NCBI RefSeq assembly: GCF_004369205.1
Contig: NZ_QFGA01000002.1
Location: 682,001-746,000 of the forward strand
From: Pelotomaculum schinkii
GTDB taxonomy: Bacteria; Bacillota; Desulfotomaculia; Desulfotomaculales; Pelotomaculaceae
DNA: 64,000 nt
Direction of reading: 5' to 3'
Numbering within the stretch: the stretch's first letter is position 1; every line of letters starts with the position of its first letter. Below, in pieces: positions 26,242-33,655 of the stretch. Below the pieces are notes generated by a model that did not search any database, had not been told where the DNA came from, and was given only the letters and a program-made list of their open reading frames with translations. A program made the translations under genes and the position numbers.

Positions 26242-27180
26242 ATGCGAAAACTTGTCGTAGCGTTGGCGGTTACGGTGATGGTGCTGGGTTGGGCTGGGGT
26301 AGCTGGGGCATATTGGACTGACTTAATCTACCAAATTACGCCTTTTAACCCCTTGGGAGCAGAAAGCACTGCTGAAATTAATCACACTTATATAGACCTA
26401 TCAAATGTATCTAACAACTCAGTGATTGCTCATACCTACCTTGGAGCCGCCCAATCGCTCACGATAGACAGTTTTAGTGTTCAGGAACAAACGTATATGG
26501 AAGCCAAGGACAAGATAACAAGATATGTTTTTGAATTGACTAATCGTTACCGCCCGGATACAGATTTAGCGTTAAGCGGTGGTGATTATTTACCCACAGT
26601 CCATGTTTATACTTATGGTGCCATGAAAGATGAGGCTATGTGGGCTATTGTTAATGGCTTGCCGGACTGCTTGAATAATCCTCCTGTTGGCCGCAATGAT
26701 AATAACGGCGAAGATGGTAACGGTTCTTGGATTGATGAATATTCTCCAGCTCAGATAGGGTCAACCATAGCCGCCAGCATCTTTACAATTAACAGCAAGA
26801 CTTATACTACCCCTGACGGATCTATTGTCACTATGGACGTAACTCCAGAAATTATTGGCAATAAGGCATATGTTCCAGTGCGATTCTTGGCGTATTCTCT
26901 CGGCGTTCCGGAAGAAGGTGTCCAGTGGGACGGTGCAACAAGAACAGTCACTATCACTAAAGATGATACAACTATTAGTCTGACTATCGGTAGCAACATC
27001 GAAATCGTAAACGGTGAACCTGTACAGATGGATGTCGCTCCCTATATTAAAGATGTTGAAACGGGCGGCAGAACCATGCTCCCCGCCCACTGGGTTGCTG
27101 AGCCGCTTGGGGGTAAAGCGTTATGGAATGAAGTCACTCAGCAAGTGACGATTAAGCTTCTTCAGGAGCAGGGTCAATAG
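26242..27180 (+). CDS. Secreted protein with copper amine oxidase N-terminal-like (stalk) domain
   Basis: ATG 26242 lies seven bases after AAAGGAGG. A signal peptide (KLVVALAVTVMVLGWAGVAGA, cut before YW) shows export. The middle is a domain of unknown type. The last 130 residues match the Cu_amine_oxidN1 or stalk domain: an MDVTPEII strand, AYVPVRFLAYSLG, VQWDGATRTVTI, then a second half with TMLPAHWVAEPLG and LWNEVTQQVTI. In Clostridia such domains are non-catalytic cell-surface or wall-associated modules. A likely promoter (TTGTTT, 17 bases, TAAAAT) ends just upstream. Confidence 0.8.
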   Translation: MRKLVVALAVTVMVLGWAGVAGAYWTDLIYQITPFNPLGAESTAEINHTYIDLSNVSNNSVIAHTYLGAAQSLTIDSFSVQEQTYMEAKDKITRYVFELTNRYRPDTDLALSGGDYLPTVHVYTYGAMKDEAMWAIVNGLPDCLNNPPVGRNDNNGEDGNGSWIDEYSPAQIGSTIAASIFTINSKTYTTPDGSIVTMDVTPEIIGNKAYVPVRFLAYSLGVPEEGVQWDGATRTVTITKDDTTISLTIGSNIEIVNGEPVQMDVAPYIKDVETGGRTMLPAHWVAEPLGGKALWNEVTQQVTIKLLQEQGQ

Positions 27181-27430
27181 ACCCTGCTCCTTCTTTTATA
27201 GAATCTTTTTCAGCATAGGGCGTAATATGAATAATCCATTGCTCCAATCCCCCCCACCTCCGGCAACAAAATAGCCGCCCGATAAGCGGTAAAACAAAAA
27301 ACACCCTCGGGTGAGAGTGCTTTATAATGACCTGTTAATTTTTTACCTAATTATTTCCTCTTATGTTATAATAATTTTACAACAGAAAGGCTCAGGGCGG
27401 TCGGCATTCCCTCCGGAAGGAGGTGGTGCC

Positions 27431-27514
27431 ATGGAAGTATATCAAACGTTAACACTAATGATCTCCTTTGGAGCATTGGTGGTTTTGATACTTTCTTTCC
27501 ATAATAGGAAATAG
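27431..27514 (+). CDS. Putative holin-like toxin, 27 aa
   Basis: ATG 27431 follows AAGGAGGTGG. The peptide starts MEVYQTLTLMISFGALVV and ends LSFHNRK: one membrane helix with a short charged tail. This matches the Hol_Tox / TxpA-BsrG-like group of type I toxins (VYQxLxLM start, SFG, hydrophobic core). A perfect TATAAT lies upstream near 27364. The stop codon is part of a 10-bp hairpin (AATAGACCGC with GCGGTCTATT). In type I systems an antisense RNA overlaps the toxin end; none is proven here. Confidence 0.7.
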   Translation: MEVYQTLTLMISFGALVVLILSFHNRK

Positions 27515-27586
27515 ACCGCCCCATCGCAAAGGTTAGCGGTCTATTCCGTCTACCTTAAAGCCGACCGCCCATAAAGCGGCTGTTGT

Positions 27587-27619
27587 GAGGAACCATGCTA
27601 CCAACATGGTTCCTCTTTT
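27587..27619 (+). terminator. Terminator downstream of the small toxin gene
   Basis: 11-bp perfect stem GAGGAACCATG/CATGGTTCCTC (27587-27597 and 27605-27615) followed by TTTT. Confidence 0.8.
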
Positions 27620-27655
27620 AATTTTACACATTTTCTAAATTCAGTATACCACACT

Positions 27656-27717
27656 TTGCAACATATTGTTACTAAGTTTCAAATCATCATAGGCAGCTAT
27701 TTGCAACGTATTGTTAC
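27656..27717 (+). repeat. Direct repeats TTGCAAC(A/G)TATTGTTAC
   Basis: Two 17-base copies at 27656-27672 and 27701-27717 differing at one base, spaced 45 bases start to start. A related copy is at 8984-9001. Confidence 0.7.
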
Positions 27718-27932
27718 GCTCCAACCTTGTGGCTGTCTGGCCCGCCTTCCCAGGGAGTTCAGGCCAGAGGTTTCCCACCTTGCGGCGGAGGCTTGGCGAG
27801 CGTTACCGCGCTGCACGAAGTTCTCTGCGGCACTTCTCGCCTATAGGACGCCGAATCGACCTACATCTATTTAAACATTTATTAACATAAATTTCAAGCG
27901 CTCTCCTCCAACCGCTTCAATGTACACCAGGG
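27718..27932. other. GC-rich orphan segment, no gene
   Basis: About 150 bases (27720-27870) much richer in GC than the surrounding island. It contains pairs such as GGCCCGCC and short inverted repeats, but no reading frame I trust. Origin unknown: possibly a fragment of a structural RNA or a repeat from elsewhere. Confidence 0.4.
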
Positions 27933-27965
27933 GATGAGCGCATCCTTGGTAAGGATGCGCTCATC
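27933..27965. terminator. Perfect 15-bp hairpin
   Basis: GATGAGCGCATCCTT/AAGGATGCGCTCATC with a three-base loop (27933-27947, 27951-27965). Lies after the 45-aa minus-strand gene; T-rich sequence follows on the plus side. Confidence 0.65.
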
Positions 27966-27992
27966 GGCACTTCCTTTTTCAGCTATAAACAT

Positions 27993-28130
27993 TTATATAA
28001 TATTGTCGATTTTTTCGGCGCCCGTCATAACCTTATTGAGCCTATTTAATACCGCTTTTGCAGCACTGGAGCGACCCTGGTTGTACTCCAGGAACAATTT
28101 TGACCAATTATGTGCTGCGGTCCGGCCCAT
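27993..28130 (-). CDS. Small hypothetical protein, 45 aa (MGRTA family)
   Basis: ATG 28128-28130 preceded by GAAGGTGAGGTG. The product starts MGRTAAHNWSKLFLEYNQG and continues with an Ala/Lys helix. A decayed relative starting MGRTAKHNW lies at 28646-28787. Both are on the minus strand in the island. Function unknown; possibly a small DNA-binding or replication-associated protein. Confidence 0.5.
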   Translation of the reverse strand: MGRTAAHNWSKLFLEYNQGRSSAAKAVLNRLNKVMTGAEKIDNII

Positions 28131-28206
28131 CACCTCACCTTCTTCTATCAGTTCTTAAATCACTTTTATAATGATATAATTAACAAAAAACTGGAGGTAT
28201 TTACAT

Positions 28207-28590
28207 ATGCACATAAGAGAAACAAAAAGAGAAAGACGTGCTGATGGTAATATCTTGGTAACAATAGTTTGTTATAATGATTGTGAATATGAAATGGGAT
28301 ATTTAAAATATACTAAACCTAACCCTGAGTCTAGTATTGAAGTAAATCTGCAGGAGATTATTGTTGTTGAACCTAGGCGTCATGGTTTAGGTACATTCCT
28401 GATTAACTACTTAAAAGAGATAACTAGAACAAGGCATAATTCTGTTCCGATAATTGTTCCCAATATATCATCTCTTGAATATTTTGATGAATGTGAGGAA
28501 CTTGAAGGAATTATAAAATTTTACGAAAACAATGGCTTTACTGTAAGAAGATTATCTAATAGTGAAGCTGAAGGTGTATACCGTTTTTGA
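28207..28590 (+). CDS. GNAT-like acetyltransferase
   Basis: 127 residues, ATG 28207 behind CTGGAGG. The acetyl-CoA pyrophosphate loop pattern is EPRRHGLGTFLINYL (R-x-H-G-L-G) after a beta strand IIVVE, followed by IIKFYENNGF near the C-terminus, the usual GNAT motif B. Substrate unknown. AT-rich codons set it apart from core genes, in keeping with the island. Confidence 0.7.
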   Translation: MHIRETKRERRADGNILVTIVCYNDCEYEMGYLKYTKPNPESSIEVNLQEIIVVEPRRHGLGTFLINYLKEITRTRHNSVPIIVPNISSLEYFDECEELEGIIKFYENNGFTVRRLSNSEAEGVYRF

Positions 28591-28645
28591 TTTTTCATCT
28601 GCTCCAAAATTAGTTAGATAACCAATAAACCTTTAGAATAATCCA

Positions 28646-28787
28646 TTAAATTCCATCCTTCTGTAACTCATTCCTGACCTGGTTCGGGTTTAACTTGTGC
28701 TTGCGGGCATAGGTCGATATGGTCGCATAATCATCCTAACAAAACTCCTTGAATAGTTTTCCAGTTGTGTTTTGCAGTCCGACCCAT
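28646..28787 (-). pseudogene. Decayed MGRTA-family gene
   Basis: Starts MGRTAKHNWKTI, then a one-base insertion and a TAG interrupt it; the correct frame resumes with DDYATISTYARKH and ends VRNELQKDGI. The resumed segment resembles a helix-turn-helix tail. Confidence 0.5.
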
Positions 28788-28815
28788 TGCCTCCACCTTC
28801 TTACAAAAAAATTAG

Positions 28816-28935
28816 TTAATCCCATTTCACCGCACTTTAGTCGCTAAGGCCAAAGAGGAGAACGTCAGCCTCAATCAATACATTAACTACCAATTGGCCC
28901 GCAGTGTCGGGCATCCGGTTAAACCGGTTAAGTAA
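28816..28935 (+). pseudogene. HicB C-terminal relic
   Basis: Frame IPFHRTLVAKAKEENVSLNQ then YINYQLARSVGHP, nearly the same as the tail of the HicB relic at 24025-24381. The front half is absent. Confidence 0.7.
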
Positions 28936-28987
28936 GCAGGAGAGCCATAAAGGGTCGCCTTTATTTTTTGCAAAACAAAGGGGCTGT

Positions 28988-29032
28988 AACAAGGTTCTAC
29001 AGGATGCTCTAAAAGAGAGACTAGGTGTATAG
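28988..29032 (+). pseudogene. Second HicB C-terminal relic
   Basis: NKVLQDALKERLGV then stop, matching the tail of the hicB gene at 24645-25055 (VLQDALKNHLGV). Confidence 0.55.
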
Positions 29033-29067
29033 CACAGGCACAATGGATGTCGGTTGTGCTTCAACCT

Positions 29068-29475
29068 CTACCTCGCTTTACTACTGAATTTTTTGTAGAA
29101 CTTCTTAGTCAAATAGAGTGTTGCTTTTATCGCCAAAAACACGCTAAGTATAGCTATAAACCCCCATAGTCCTGAAACGATGTCGGCAAATTCCATGGCG
29201 CCTCTTCCGGTTATTTTTTGCTCAATTTCCAATCCAAACACGACCACTATCAGGACCGTACAAGTATAAATGAAAGAAATAACTGAGATACTCCATCTGG
29301 TAACATACCTGAAAATTAGATCAGATAGTACAAAGATTGCTGTGCCAATAATCCCAACAAACCAGAAATGAAGGTCTTTATCTGTTAAACCGAAGCCCAG
29401 GAATCTAAAAATGTTTACTATAAAATCATGCAAGTAATTTATGACGTTAACCAAAATCAATAAAGCTTTTTCCAA
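29068..29475 (-). CDS. Small membrane protein, 135 aa
   Basis: TTG 29475 with GGGGTG eight bases upstream. About four hydrophobic helices (for example LHFWFVGIIGTAIFVLSDLI and WGFIAILSVFLAIKATLYL) and a basic C-terminus (KKFYKKFSSKAR). No family recognised; could be a holin-like or island-specific membrane protein. Confidence 0.6.
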   Translation of the reverse strand: MEKALLILVNVINYLHDFIVNIFRFLGFGLTDKDLHFWFVGIIGTAIFVLSDLIFRYVTRWSISVISFIYTCTVLIVVVFGLEIEQKITGRGAMEFADIVSGLWGFIAILSVFLAIKATLYLTKKFYKKFSSKAR

Positions 29476-29562
29476 GTTTAGCGCACCCCGTAGAATTTAT
29501 TTTAAGTTGGTAATACTACATTATACTATACCTGCCTTTTTGGATATGAAAATTTAGCAAAA

Positions 29563-29583
29563 TTGCCGCCTTCCCGGCGGCAA
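29563..29583. terminator. Terminator-like hairpin
   Basis: TTGCCGCC/GGCGGCAA with a five-base loop; minus-strand side is followed by TTTTGC. Confidence 0.5.
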
Positions 29584-29589
29584 AATTAT

Positions 29590-29720
29590 TTCACCTGAAT
29601 AGTAGCTTACCTGGGCGTATATCCTGGAGGTATCTAGAGCTTTGAGTGACCAAGATTGCCCTGGATATACTCCAGCGGAGCGCCCCAATTGAGTAGGTGT
29701 ATTGCGTAGGATGCCGGTTC
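29590..29720 (-). pseudogene. C-terminal relic of a second tyrosine recombinase
   Basis: One minus-strand frame reads SYAIHLLNWGAPLEYIQ then GNLGHSKL and stops (29634-29636); the next frame continues LDTSRIYAQVSYYSGE. Together they give the end of a XerC/D-type recombinase with GHS and the catalytic Tyr region, broken by a frameshift and lacking everything before it. It lies beside the kinase gene at the right end of the accessory region. Confidence 0.6.
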
Positions 29721-29800
29721 TGGGGAGCTCCCTGTAACCGGCGTGATCATAGCTCCAGATTATGTAAAGAAAGCTCGAGCGAGAAATACGAAAACTGCGG

Positions 29801-31429
29801 CTAATCAGCTTCACAGGAGTCTTTAAACCTGACAAAAAATTGCGTACCGTCAGGACTTGTCTTAAATTCAATCCTGGAATTATGACGTTCAGCAATGCTG
29901 TAACAAACAGCCAACCCTAGACCTGTGCCGGTTTCCTTTGTGGTATAAAACGGTGTTCCTATTTTTGGCAGTATATCATCCGGGATCCCTTTACCCTGAT
30001 CCTGAACTGCTAAAACAACTTCCCCCGCGTCCTGGTAAGTTTTTATCGTAATTGTACCCCGGTGTTCCATAGCCTCCATCCCGTTGCGCACAAGGTTAAA
30101 GATGATTTGCTTTATTTCTTTTTCATCAAGAGACATATCCGGAATTTCAGCCAGCTCGAAGACAACGTTATAGTCGCTTTTAGTAGCATCGGCTTGCAGT
30201 AAAGGAGCAATCGAACTAATAATACTATTAAGGTTATTCATCTTTTTTTCTATCGCCTTATTTTTAGCCAGAGATAAAAACTCGGTTATAATCGAATTAG
30301 CCCGATCCAGTTCATTCATCATCAGTGTGAAATATTCTTTGTCCGCAGAGTAAAGTTCTTTTTTCCCAAGCAGCTGTAAAAATCCCCTTACCGTTGTCAT
30401 TGGGTTCCTGACCTCGTGGCCTATTGCCGCAGCCATTTCACCCACCAGGTTTAATCTGTCCAAACGGGCCATCTCAAGTTGCAAGCCCTTCTTTTCTGTA
30501 ATATCTTCTGATATCTTAAGGAAATTGGTTGTCATACCATCGGCGTTTTTAAAAGCAGTAAAATAAGTATGCTCCCAGAATGAATCGGAGTTCTTTTTCT
30601 TGATAAGCAGTTCACCGCTCCATTCTTTCCCTTCCCGTACTTCTTCATATATCTGCTCATAAAATTCAGCGGGCTCACTTCCCAGGCGGCTTATATTTAA
30701 ACCGGTTATATCTTCACTTGCATATCCGGTAACCCGGGTAAACTGCGGATTGACAAATTCAATATTTCCATCTGTATCCGTTAATACAATTATCGCCGGG
30801 CTCTGTTCCACAATGCGGGATAATTTAAAGGTCTGTTCCTCCGCAAACTTACGCCTTTCAATTTCTCCCTGTAATTCGTCCAAATTTTCCTGCAGCCGCT
30901 TCCGGCTCTCCGCTTCAAGATTGGTGATGCTGCCGATAAACCAGCCCATCAAAAACATTACGCTGATGAGAATAAGATTTTGTTCAAATGCCTTTATAAC
31001 GGGTTCGTGATAGAACAACATGCTGCTCAACGTCAGGAAGGCGGAACCCAAAAAAGCAATGAACAGGCCGCCGTTTTTGCCCAGTACGGTGGCAGCCACA
31101 ATAACAGGCAGCAGTATTGCCACCTGTTTGCTGTATGGGTCGTGCGGGAATTGCAGCAAGACAAATGCGGTAACGAGAATGGGAAAAATAACATAAGCTA
31201 TTTTGATATATAGAATTTTCTTTTGATTTAACAATCTTTCCAAAAACTTATACAAAAAAGCTGCCACAACACCTATTGTTCCTGTAATAAGAGCAAAATA
31301 AAGATTTAAAATAGAGCTAAAGCTTTTGCCTAAAGAAAAGGAAATAAAAAAAATCAATATGCAGGCCATCTGAACCCCGATAATATATTCAAAAATTTCC
31401 CACTCCCTGGTTTTTTTGATATCCGTCAT
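29801..31429 (-). CDS. PAS-domain sensor histidine kinase of an Agr-like system
   Basis: 542 residues. Six hydrophobic segments fill the first 170 residues, then a short coiled coil, a PAS domain (about 205-315: IVLTDTDGNIEFVNPQFTRV), HisKA with the phospho-His in GHEVRNPMTTVRGF, and HATPase_c with NLVRNGMEAM, DQGKGIPDD and TGTGLGL. The layout is of the KinB/NtrB sporulation-kinase type and not the classic AgrC type. It follows agrD by about 60 bases, with a strong terminator between them, so its level may be set by read-through. No response regulator gene is nearby. Confidence 0.88.
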   Translation of the reverse strand: MTDIKKTREWEIFEYIIGVQMACILIFFISFSLGKSFSSILNLYFALITGTIGVVAAFLYKFLERLLNQKKILYIKIAYVIFPILVTAFVLLQFPHDPYSKQVAILLPVIVAATVLGKNGGLFIAFLGSAFLTLSSMLFYHEPVIKAFEQNLILISVMFLMGWFIGSITNLEAESRKRLQENLDELQGEIERRKFAEEQTFKLSRIVEQSPAIIVLTDTDGNIEFVNPQFTRVTGYASEDITGLNISRLGSEPAEFYEQIYEEVREGKEWSGELLIKKKNSDSFWEHTYFTAFKNADGMTTNFLKISEDITEKKGLQLEMARLDRLNLVGEMAAAIGHEVRNPMTTVRGFLQLLGKKELYSADKEYFTLMMNELDRANSIITEFLSLAKNKAIEKKMNNLNSIISSIAPLLQADATKSDYNVVFELAEIPDMSLDEKEIKQIIFNLVRNGMEAMEHRGTITIKTYQDAGEVVLAVQDQGKGIPDDILPKIGTPFYTTKETGTGLGLAVCYSIAERHNSRIEFKTSPDGTQFFVRFKDSCEAD

Positions 31430-31455
31430 GTAACTATTACCCCTTTAACAGATAT

Positions 31456-31489
31456 CATAAAAAGAGGTGGCTGCCCACCCCTTTTTATG
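31456..31489 (-). terminator. Terminator between agrD and the kinase gene
   Basis: 15-bp stem (31456-31470 with 31475-31489), one U-G pair in the minus-strand RNA, T-rich 3' arm. It would attenuate transcription into the kinase. Confidence 0.75.
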
Positions 31490-31491
31490 TA

Positions 31492-31623
31492 TTATTTTCT
31501 GAGAGATTCAGGGACTTCAGGCTGGTATTGGCCAAAACCACAAGCGCTGGCGGAAGCTATCCCGGCGAGGAATGTCATCACCGTTACCGCCAAAAGAAAC
31601 AGCTTATTAGCCAAACCCTTCAT
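31492..31623 (-). CDS. agrD: AgrD-type cyclic lactone autoinducer peptide precursor
   Basis: 43 residues. GGAGGTG precedes ATG 31623. Amphipathic leader (MKGLANKLFLLAVTVMTFLA), a short core with one Cys (ASACGFGQYQ) and the acidic recognition tail PEVPESLRK. This is the AgrD pattern of Clostridia: AgrB cuts after the core and the Cys forms a thiolactone ring. The ring size cannot be fixed, but Cys-Gly-Phe-Gly-Tyr/Gln lies in the right place. Start overlaps the agrB end by 17 bases. Confidence 0.88.
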   Translation of the reverse strand: MKGLANKLFLLAVTVMTFLAGIASASACGFGQYQPEVPESLRK

Positions 31624-32272
31624 TTTTTTCACCTCCTTGTCTCAAAATAAAGGTGCGGTCAATAAAATTCATCAATTGATGTCCAGGCCCGGTCAACATA
31701 AAACTGACCCAGATGAGACAAAAAGCGAGGCTTGCCTGTACCACTTTGGCGTGTTCCCAGACACTGTCGCGCAATATGATCGTGATTGCTGCAGCCAGCA
31801 AAAAAACCAACAGGGAGTATATTTTAAGTTTTTTCCGTCTGACCGGTGAAACAATCGGCGCGGCGGGGTTGTCAACCGGAGCTAATTTAATGATCGCGGT
31901 AAAACCTATTAATAATGCAAGTAAAGCGATGATATCAAGACCAATTTGACTGTATTTGGGAAAAAACATAGCGCCCAAAGACATTAAGGTAGTCGACAAT
32001 ATTGTAATGAAAGCGCACCGCCAGGGAGAGTCGGAGTGCGCGCCGCCGGCGGTGTGCCGGAATAAAAATAAAGTGGCCAGGATGGCAATAGTGGCCGGTA
32101 AAATCCCCAGCAAAAAGCCGATCAGCAATATAGCGGAGAGGTTTAGCGAGTTGATGATGATGATGTCGGTGGCATAGGCCAGGACCATTTCTTTTTCCTG
32201 GGAAGCGCCGGTTTTCGCGCGCAAGTAGCTTGCCAAGCGCCTGCTGACGGCCATGTAACTCATACTCTCCAC
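31607..32272 (-). CDS. agrB: AgrB-like peptide-processing membrane endopeptidase
   Basis: 221 residues with about five to six membrane helices. Catalytic His79 and Cys86 lie in RHTAGGAHSDSPWRCAF, the AgrB signature. It processes AgrD into the autoinducing peptide and helps export it. Start GTG 32272 (GGGAGGG upstream) or ATG 32263, which overlaps the TGA of the previous gene. Confidence 0.92.
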   Translation of the reverse strand: MESMSYMAVSRRLASYLRAKTGASQEKEMVLAYATDIIIINSLNLSAILLIGFLLGILPATIAILATLFLFRHTAGGAHSDSPWRCAFITILSTTLMSLGAMFFPKYSQIGLDIIALLALLIGFTAIIKLAPVDNPAAPIVSPVRRKKLKIYSLLVFLLAAAITIILRDSVWEHAKVVQASLAFCLIWVSFMLTGPGHQLMNFIDRTFILRQGGEKNEGFG

Positions 32273-32727
32273 ATACCCTCCCTGGGTCTTTTAAACTTCG
32301 CGTACAAGATCGCGAGCAGAATTATAACTACATTCTGCGGGAAGCCAATCATTTTCCACAGAACCCAATTCGTGTCCGGCAGGGTGCTTATATTTAAATC
32401 TAAAAAGTGTGAAAATATGATGTTGTTTAATGATTCAACTGTCGCTACTATTGCTTCAGTGACAAAAGAAGCAATAAATACACTTGATAATTTTGATCTG
32501 GTTGCTTTGCACAATAGAACAACCATGGAAAGGATTAAGAACGCCGTGTGCACCCCAAAAGACGCGCCGGCTGTCCTAATTAGATATATGGCTATACAAA
32601 TGATAGTTGCTGTGGGTATAACAAGCAGCCACCTGATCGGGACCCTTAAAATAGCTAACACTAAGGCAAATGTGCCAGTCATTTCGGGGATGCCCTGCAG
32701 CAGAAACCAAACAAATTTTGTGTCCAT
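32260..32727 (-). CDS. Membrane protein of the Agr-like operon, 155 aa
   Basis: Four to five hydrophobic helices over the whole length (MDTKFVWFLLQGIPEMTGTF, RWLLVIPTATIICIAIYLI, and a last one LWKMIGFPQNVVIILLAILY). No catalytic domain. It overlaps the agrB start, so it is the first gene of the operon. It resembles a free-standing AgrC-type sensor region, which suggests a role in peptide sensing or export, but this is inference. Confidence 0.7.
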   Translation of the reverse strand: MDTKFVWFLLQGIPEMTGTFALVLAILRVPIRWLLVIPTATIICIAIYLIRTAGASFGVHTAFLILSMVVLLCKATRSKLSSVFIASFVTEAIVATVESLNNIIFSHFLDLNISTLPDTNWVLWKMIGFPQNVVIILLAILYAKFKRPREGMWRV

Positions 32728-32919
32728 GGGTCTGCCTCACTCACAAGACGTCTTACTTATTGTTTCGACAAAAAGCTGATATCACCTAGCAATATAACTT
32801 AAAATATTCAGACACATTTCGATAAATCTCGACATTATTCCGGGGACCATACACTCCTCATGAGTTGACTGGTTTCTATACGTCTCTTTGGATTGTCCAT
32901 ACCATATTTCTATAAAAAT

Positions 32920-32945
32920 AAAAAAAACCGGATTGGTTCATCCGG
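32920..32945 (-). terminator. Strong terminator upstream of the Agr operon
   Basis: Minus-strand stem CCGGAT/ATCCGG (32928-32933 and 32940-32945) then eight T. It is preceded by another hairpin, AATATCC/GGATATT near 32976-32995. It could end read-through from the small gene at 33048 or act as an attenuator. Confidence 0.7.
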
Positions 32946-33022
32946 ATCCCTAACAAAACACATTGTTTCATGGTGGAAATATCCGCCGGGGGATATTGGT
33001 TATCCCGCTCAGCCAGATGGAA

Positions 33023-33042
33023 AACCCCTCCATAGAGGGGGC
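33023..33042 (-). terminator. Terminator of the 54-aa gene
   Basis: CCCCTC/GAGGGG stem on the minus strand followed by TTTT. Confidence 0.65.
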
Positions 33043-33047
33043 AAAGT

Positions 33048-33212
33048 TTATTGTTTTTCCTCACTTGCTAATATTTTTATTGCCTCTGTTTCTTCAACTG
33101 TTTTAAGGCATTTTTTCAATTGATCGGTCTCAATTTCTCCGCAAATTATCACAACAATACTATCTTCGATTTCTATGCGGCAGTTGTATTCTTTTTCCTT
33201 CCCAATTACCAC
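33048..33212 (-). CDS. Small hypothetical protein, 54 aa
   Basis: GTG 33212 with AAAGGAGG about twelve bases upstream, a rather long spacing. Product: VVIGKEKEYNCRIEIEDSIV, VIICGEIETDQLKKC, then a helix to EEKQ. Two-strand plus helix character, acidic, with two Cys. A terminator follows. No family recognised. Confidence 0.5.
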   Translation of the reverse strand: MVIGKEKEYNCRIEIEDSIVVIICGEIETDQLKKCLKTVEETEAIKILASEEKQ

Positions 33213-33354
33213 CGGTATATGCTCCCTCCTTTTTTTGAAATGAATTCCTGACTACCCTTGTCTTAAAATATACTATGACATACGATTGTAATTCATTAAT
33301 AATTCCAAGAAAAAAGCTCCGGCCACAGAACCTGGAATAATAACCATAAAGCAC

Positions 33355-33382
33355 AAAAAGCCCCGCTCCGGAGAGCGAGGCG
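33355..33382 (-). terminator. Repeated terminator module
   Basis: GCCCCGCT/AGCGAGGC type hairpin with a T-run on the minus strand, same as at 25437-25462. No minus-strand gene is seen directly upstream, so it may be a remnant. Confidence 0.5.
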
Positions 33383-33536
33383 ATATCCCGCGAAAAAACC
33401 GTCTCAAATGGCGGGCCTAAGTTTACTACAGTCGGTCAGAACCAAAACAAGGGCGGTAGAAGGTAAAAGTTTACAGCATAAATGTTTTGACAGAATAAAG
33501 GTTTTATTCAATATGCATAGAATTTACTTTTTGTTA

Positions 33537-33628
33537 CTCCGAGTCCGGAGACCTAAGGTATGAAGCGCTATGGTCCCGGACCGATAGGGTTTGCTTGGAA
33601 ACGGGCAAGCCTCCCGTGTGGAAAGGAG
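33537..33628 (+). ncRNA. Riboswitch-like structured leader of the aldehyde dehydrogenase gene
   Basis: CTCC/GGAG (33537-33540, 33625-33628) closes a junction of two arms. Arm 1: GTCCGG/CCGGAC (33543-33548, 33576-33581) leading to an exact 11-nt tetraloop receptor, CCTAAG (33552-33557) with TATGG (33569-33573). Arm 2: ten pairs, 33588-33597 with 33602-33611, capped by a GAAA tetraloop (33598-33601). A GAAA loop and its receptor facing each other is a riboswitch-style tertiary contact. A terminator follows at 33656. It could be a Moco/tungsten-cofactor-type RNA, but I cannot confirm the class. Confidence 0.6.
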
Positions 33629-33655
33629 CATGTTTTTTTTGCTATGCTTTTTTAC

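Noticed and set aside
29554-29895. Minus-strand 113-codon frame overlapping the kinase end
   Set aside because: Most of it is antisense-free but it only joins kinase 3' DNA to part of the integrase relic by chance; no start signal.
32876-33064. Minus-strand 62-codon frame
   Set aside because: Passes through a strong terminator hairpin and T-run; no ribosome site.
15826-33560. Second attachment site matching the tRNA-Leu 3' end
   Set aside because: Looked for a copy of GGTTCGATTCCGG or CTCGGGCACCA in the island and to its right by eye; none seen, so island borders remain uncertain.
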